61,191 bases of DNA from Arthrobacter sp. Its GTDB lineage: Bacteria > Actinomycetota > Actinomycetes > Actinomycetales > Micrococcaceae. Every line of letters starts with the position of its first letter. Within the stretch, counting starts at the first letter, position 1. The notes below the pieces were generated by a model, which worked only from the letters and a program-made list of their open reading frames with translations, made no database searches and was not told where the DNA came from. Shown here one piece after another: positions 60,044 to 61,191 of the stretch. The translations under genes were made by a program, and so were the position numbers. The stretch spans positions 1 to 61,191 of the forward strand of contig JAHFUZ010000028.1 in assembly GCA_023264815.1 (NCBI GenBank), read 5' to 3'.

Positions 60044-60080
60044 ACCACGGCCTTCCACCCCAAAAACCAAGGAGTTACCC

Positions 60081-61191
60081 ATGCCTGAAGCATTCCTCAT
60101 CGGCGGCGCCCGCACCCCCGTCGGCCGCTATGGCGGCGCCCTGTCCTCGATCCGTCCGGACGATCTTGCCGCACTCACGGTGCGGGCCGCCGTCGAACGC
60201 GCCGGTATTGACCCGTCCGTCGTGGACGAGGTGATCCTCGGCAACGCCAACGGCGCCGGCGAGGAAAACCGCAACGTGGCCCGAATGGCTTGGCTGCTCG
60301 CCGGGTTCCCCGACACCGTCCCCGGCATCACCGTCAACCGGCTCTGCGCCTCCGGCCTCTCCGCCATCATCATGGCCTCGCACATGGTCAAGGCCGGCGC
60401 CGCGGACATCGTGGTGGCAGGCGGCGTCGAGTCCATGTCCCGCGCCCCCTGGGTGATGGAAAAACCCGCGTCGGCGTTCGCGAAACCCGGATCGGTGTTT
60501 GACACCTCCATCGGCTGGCGCTTCCCCAACCCGGCCTTCCTGTCCGGGGCACTCTCCCGCGATGGCAAAGCGACCTACTCCATGCCTGAGACCGCGGAGG
60601 AAGTCGCCCGCGCCTACAACATCTCCCGTGAGGACTGCGACGAGTTCGCGGTGCGCTCCCACGAGCGTGCCCTCGCCGCGATCGCGGCCGGACACTTCAC
60701 CGACGAAATCGTCCCGGTAACGGTCAAGGGCCGCAAGGGCGCCGAAACGATTGTGGACACCGACGAAGGCCCCCGCCCCGGCACCTCTCTGGACGTCCTC
60801 GCGGGTCTGCGCCCGGTGGTCAAGGGCGGCAGCGTGGTCACCGCCGGCAACGCCTCCACGCTTAACGACGGCGCCTCTGCCATCATCGTCGCCTCCGAAG
60901 CCGCCGTGCAGAAGTACGGACTCGTGCCCCGCGCCCGCATCCTCGACGGCGCCTCCGCCGGCGTCGCCCAGGAGATCATGGGCATCGGCCCCGTCCCGGC
61001 CACCCGCAAGGTCCTGGACCGCACCGGCACCGCGGTGGGTGACCTGGCCGCCGTCGAACTTAACGAAGCTTTCGCCTCGCAGGCCCTGGCCTGCATGCGC
61101 GAACTCAAGCTCGAACCCGGCATCGTGAACAACGACGGCGGCGCCATCGCCCTGGGCCATCCGCTCGGCTCCTCCGGCTCCCGCCTAGTCA
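60081..61191 (+). CDS. Acetyl-CoA acyltransferase (thiolase), partial
   Basis: 370 residues to the window edge, the C-terminus missing. EAFLIGGARTPVGRYGGALS, the acyl-enzyme Cys89 in VNRLCASGLSAIIMASHMV, GGVESMSRAPW, LNEAFASQALACM, and GGAIALGHPLGSSG identify a degradative thiolase of the acetyl-CoA/beta-ketoadipyl-CoA type. It would split acetoacetyl-CoA, the end product of the glutarate route. GGAG lies upstream of the ATG. The final CxG motif lies beyond the window. Confidence 0.92.
   Translation, partial: MPEAFLIGGARTPVGRYGGALSSIRPDDLAALTVRAAVERAGIDPSVVDEVILGNANGAGEENRNVARMAWLLAGFPDTVPGITVNRLCASGLSAIIMASHMVKAGAADIVVAGGVESMSRAPWVMEKPASAFAKPGSVFDTSIGWRFPNPAFLSGALSRDGKATYSMPETAEEVARAYNISREDCDEFAVRSHERALAAIAAGHFTDEIVPVTVKGRKGAETIVDTDEGPRPGTSLDVLAGLRPVVKGGSVVTAGNASTLNDGASAIIVASEAAVQKYGLVPRARILDGASAGVAQEIMGIGPVPATRKVLDRTGTAVGDLAAVELNEAFASQALACMRELKLEPGIVNNDGGAIALGHPLGSSGSRLV

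Noticed and set aside
1..61191. CRISPR arrays, rRNA, tRNA and insertion sequences
   Set aside because: No regularly spaced repeats, no tRNA cloverleaf or 16S/23S signature, and no transposase-like frames with terminal inverted repeats were found.

Overview
The window is about 61 kb of GC-rich DNA with strong G/C third-position bias, GTG/TTG starts alongside ATG, and a mycothiol-type maleylpyruvate isomerase. Together with the SigK/RskA-type sigma/anti-sigma pair, tandem DUF1540 and EF-G2-like genes, this points to an actinobacterial chromosome, most likely a soil Micrococcaceae of the Arthrobacter/Pseudarthrobacter type (inference from gene content and protein style; no database search was possible). 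There are no rRNA or tRNA genes, CRISPR arrays, insertion sequences or prophage genes that I can see.

Layout. 1-9.4 kb: housekeeping block, mostly minus strand: 5' part of rpsA with its promoter, a NodB-like lipoprotein, an Eis-like acetyltransferase, polA, a hotdog thioesterase, a RibD-like reductase, and a PiT phosphate transporter coupled to a small membrane protein and preceded by a direct repeat. 9.4-15.8 kb: a complete 3-hydroxybenzoate/gentisate island: FAD hydroxylase and aromatic-acid permease leftward; IclR regulator, gentisate dioxygenase, fumarylacetoacetate-family hydrolase and maleylpyruvate isomerase rightward; both arms end in strong hairpin terminators. 15.9-25 kb: a VOC protein, a KdpE/short-KdpD pair divergent from an APC-type permease, YciO, a stand-alone LigD-type polymerase domain, DedA, an alpha/beta hydrolase, a 46-residue protein and a relic of an MFS transporter. 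25-38 kb: aldo/keto reductase, HrpB, Ggt, MFS, EF-G-like GTPase, a possible 2H phosphoesterase, DUF1540 protein, 5'-3' exonuclease, ABM protein, HAD phosphatase. 38-41.8 kb: an MFS/aldo-keto reductase/CMD operon divergent from an XRE regulator. 41.8-44.9 kb: DUF4397 protein, lipoprotein sortase, ECF sigma and anti-sigma operon. 45-49.2 kb: a BASS-transporter relic, RibD-like reductase, ZIP transporter and an SDR/MFS/MarR operon. 49.4-54.7 kb: a second IclR-controlled catabolic cluster (MFS, acetoacetyl-CoA synthetase, amidohydrolase). 55-61.2 kb: DUF2236 protein, ArfB, then a LysR / CaiB CoA-transferase / glutaryl-CoA-dehydrogenase-like / thiolase cluster that runs off the end.

How it fits together. 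Three catabolic modules feed central metabolism: 3-hydroxybenzoate to pyruvate plus fumarate; probably glutarate to acetyl-CoA; and an undefined acid through acetoacetyl-CoA synthetase. The most striking signal is a shared palindrome, ATTCTG-N5-CAGAAT. It sits upstream of gentisate dioxygenase, and near-copies (11 of 12 positions) lie across the start codons of both IclR genes, 42 kb apart, with the start codon in the same place inside the spacer each time. Other points of interest are the KdpE-box-like tandem repeat in front of the APC permease, two eroded transporter relics in apparent gaps, and the DUF4397-sortase-sigma operon with a hairpin at its second junction.
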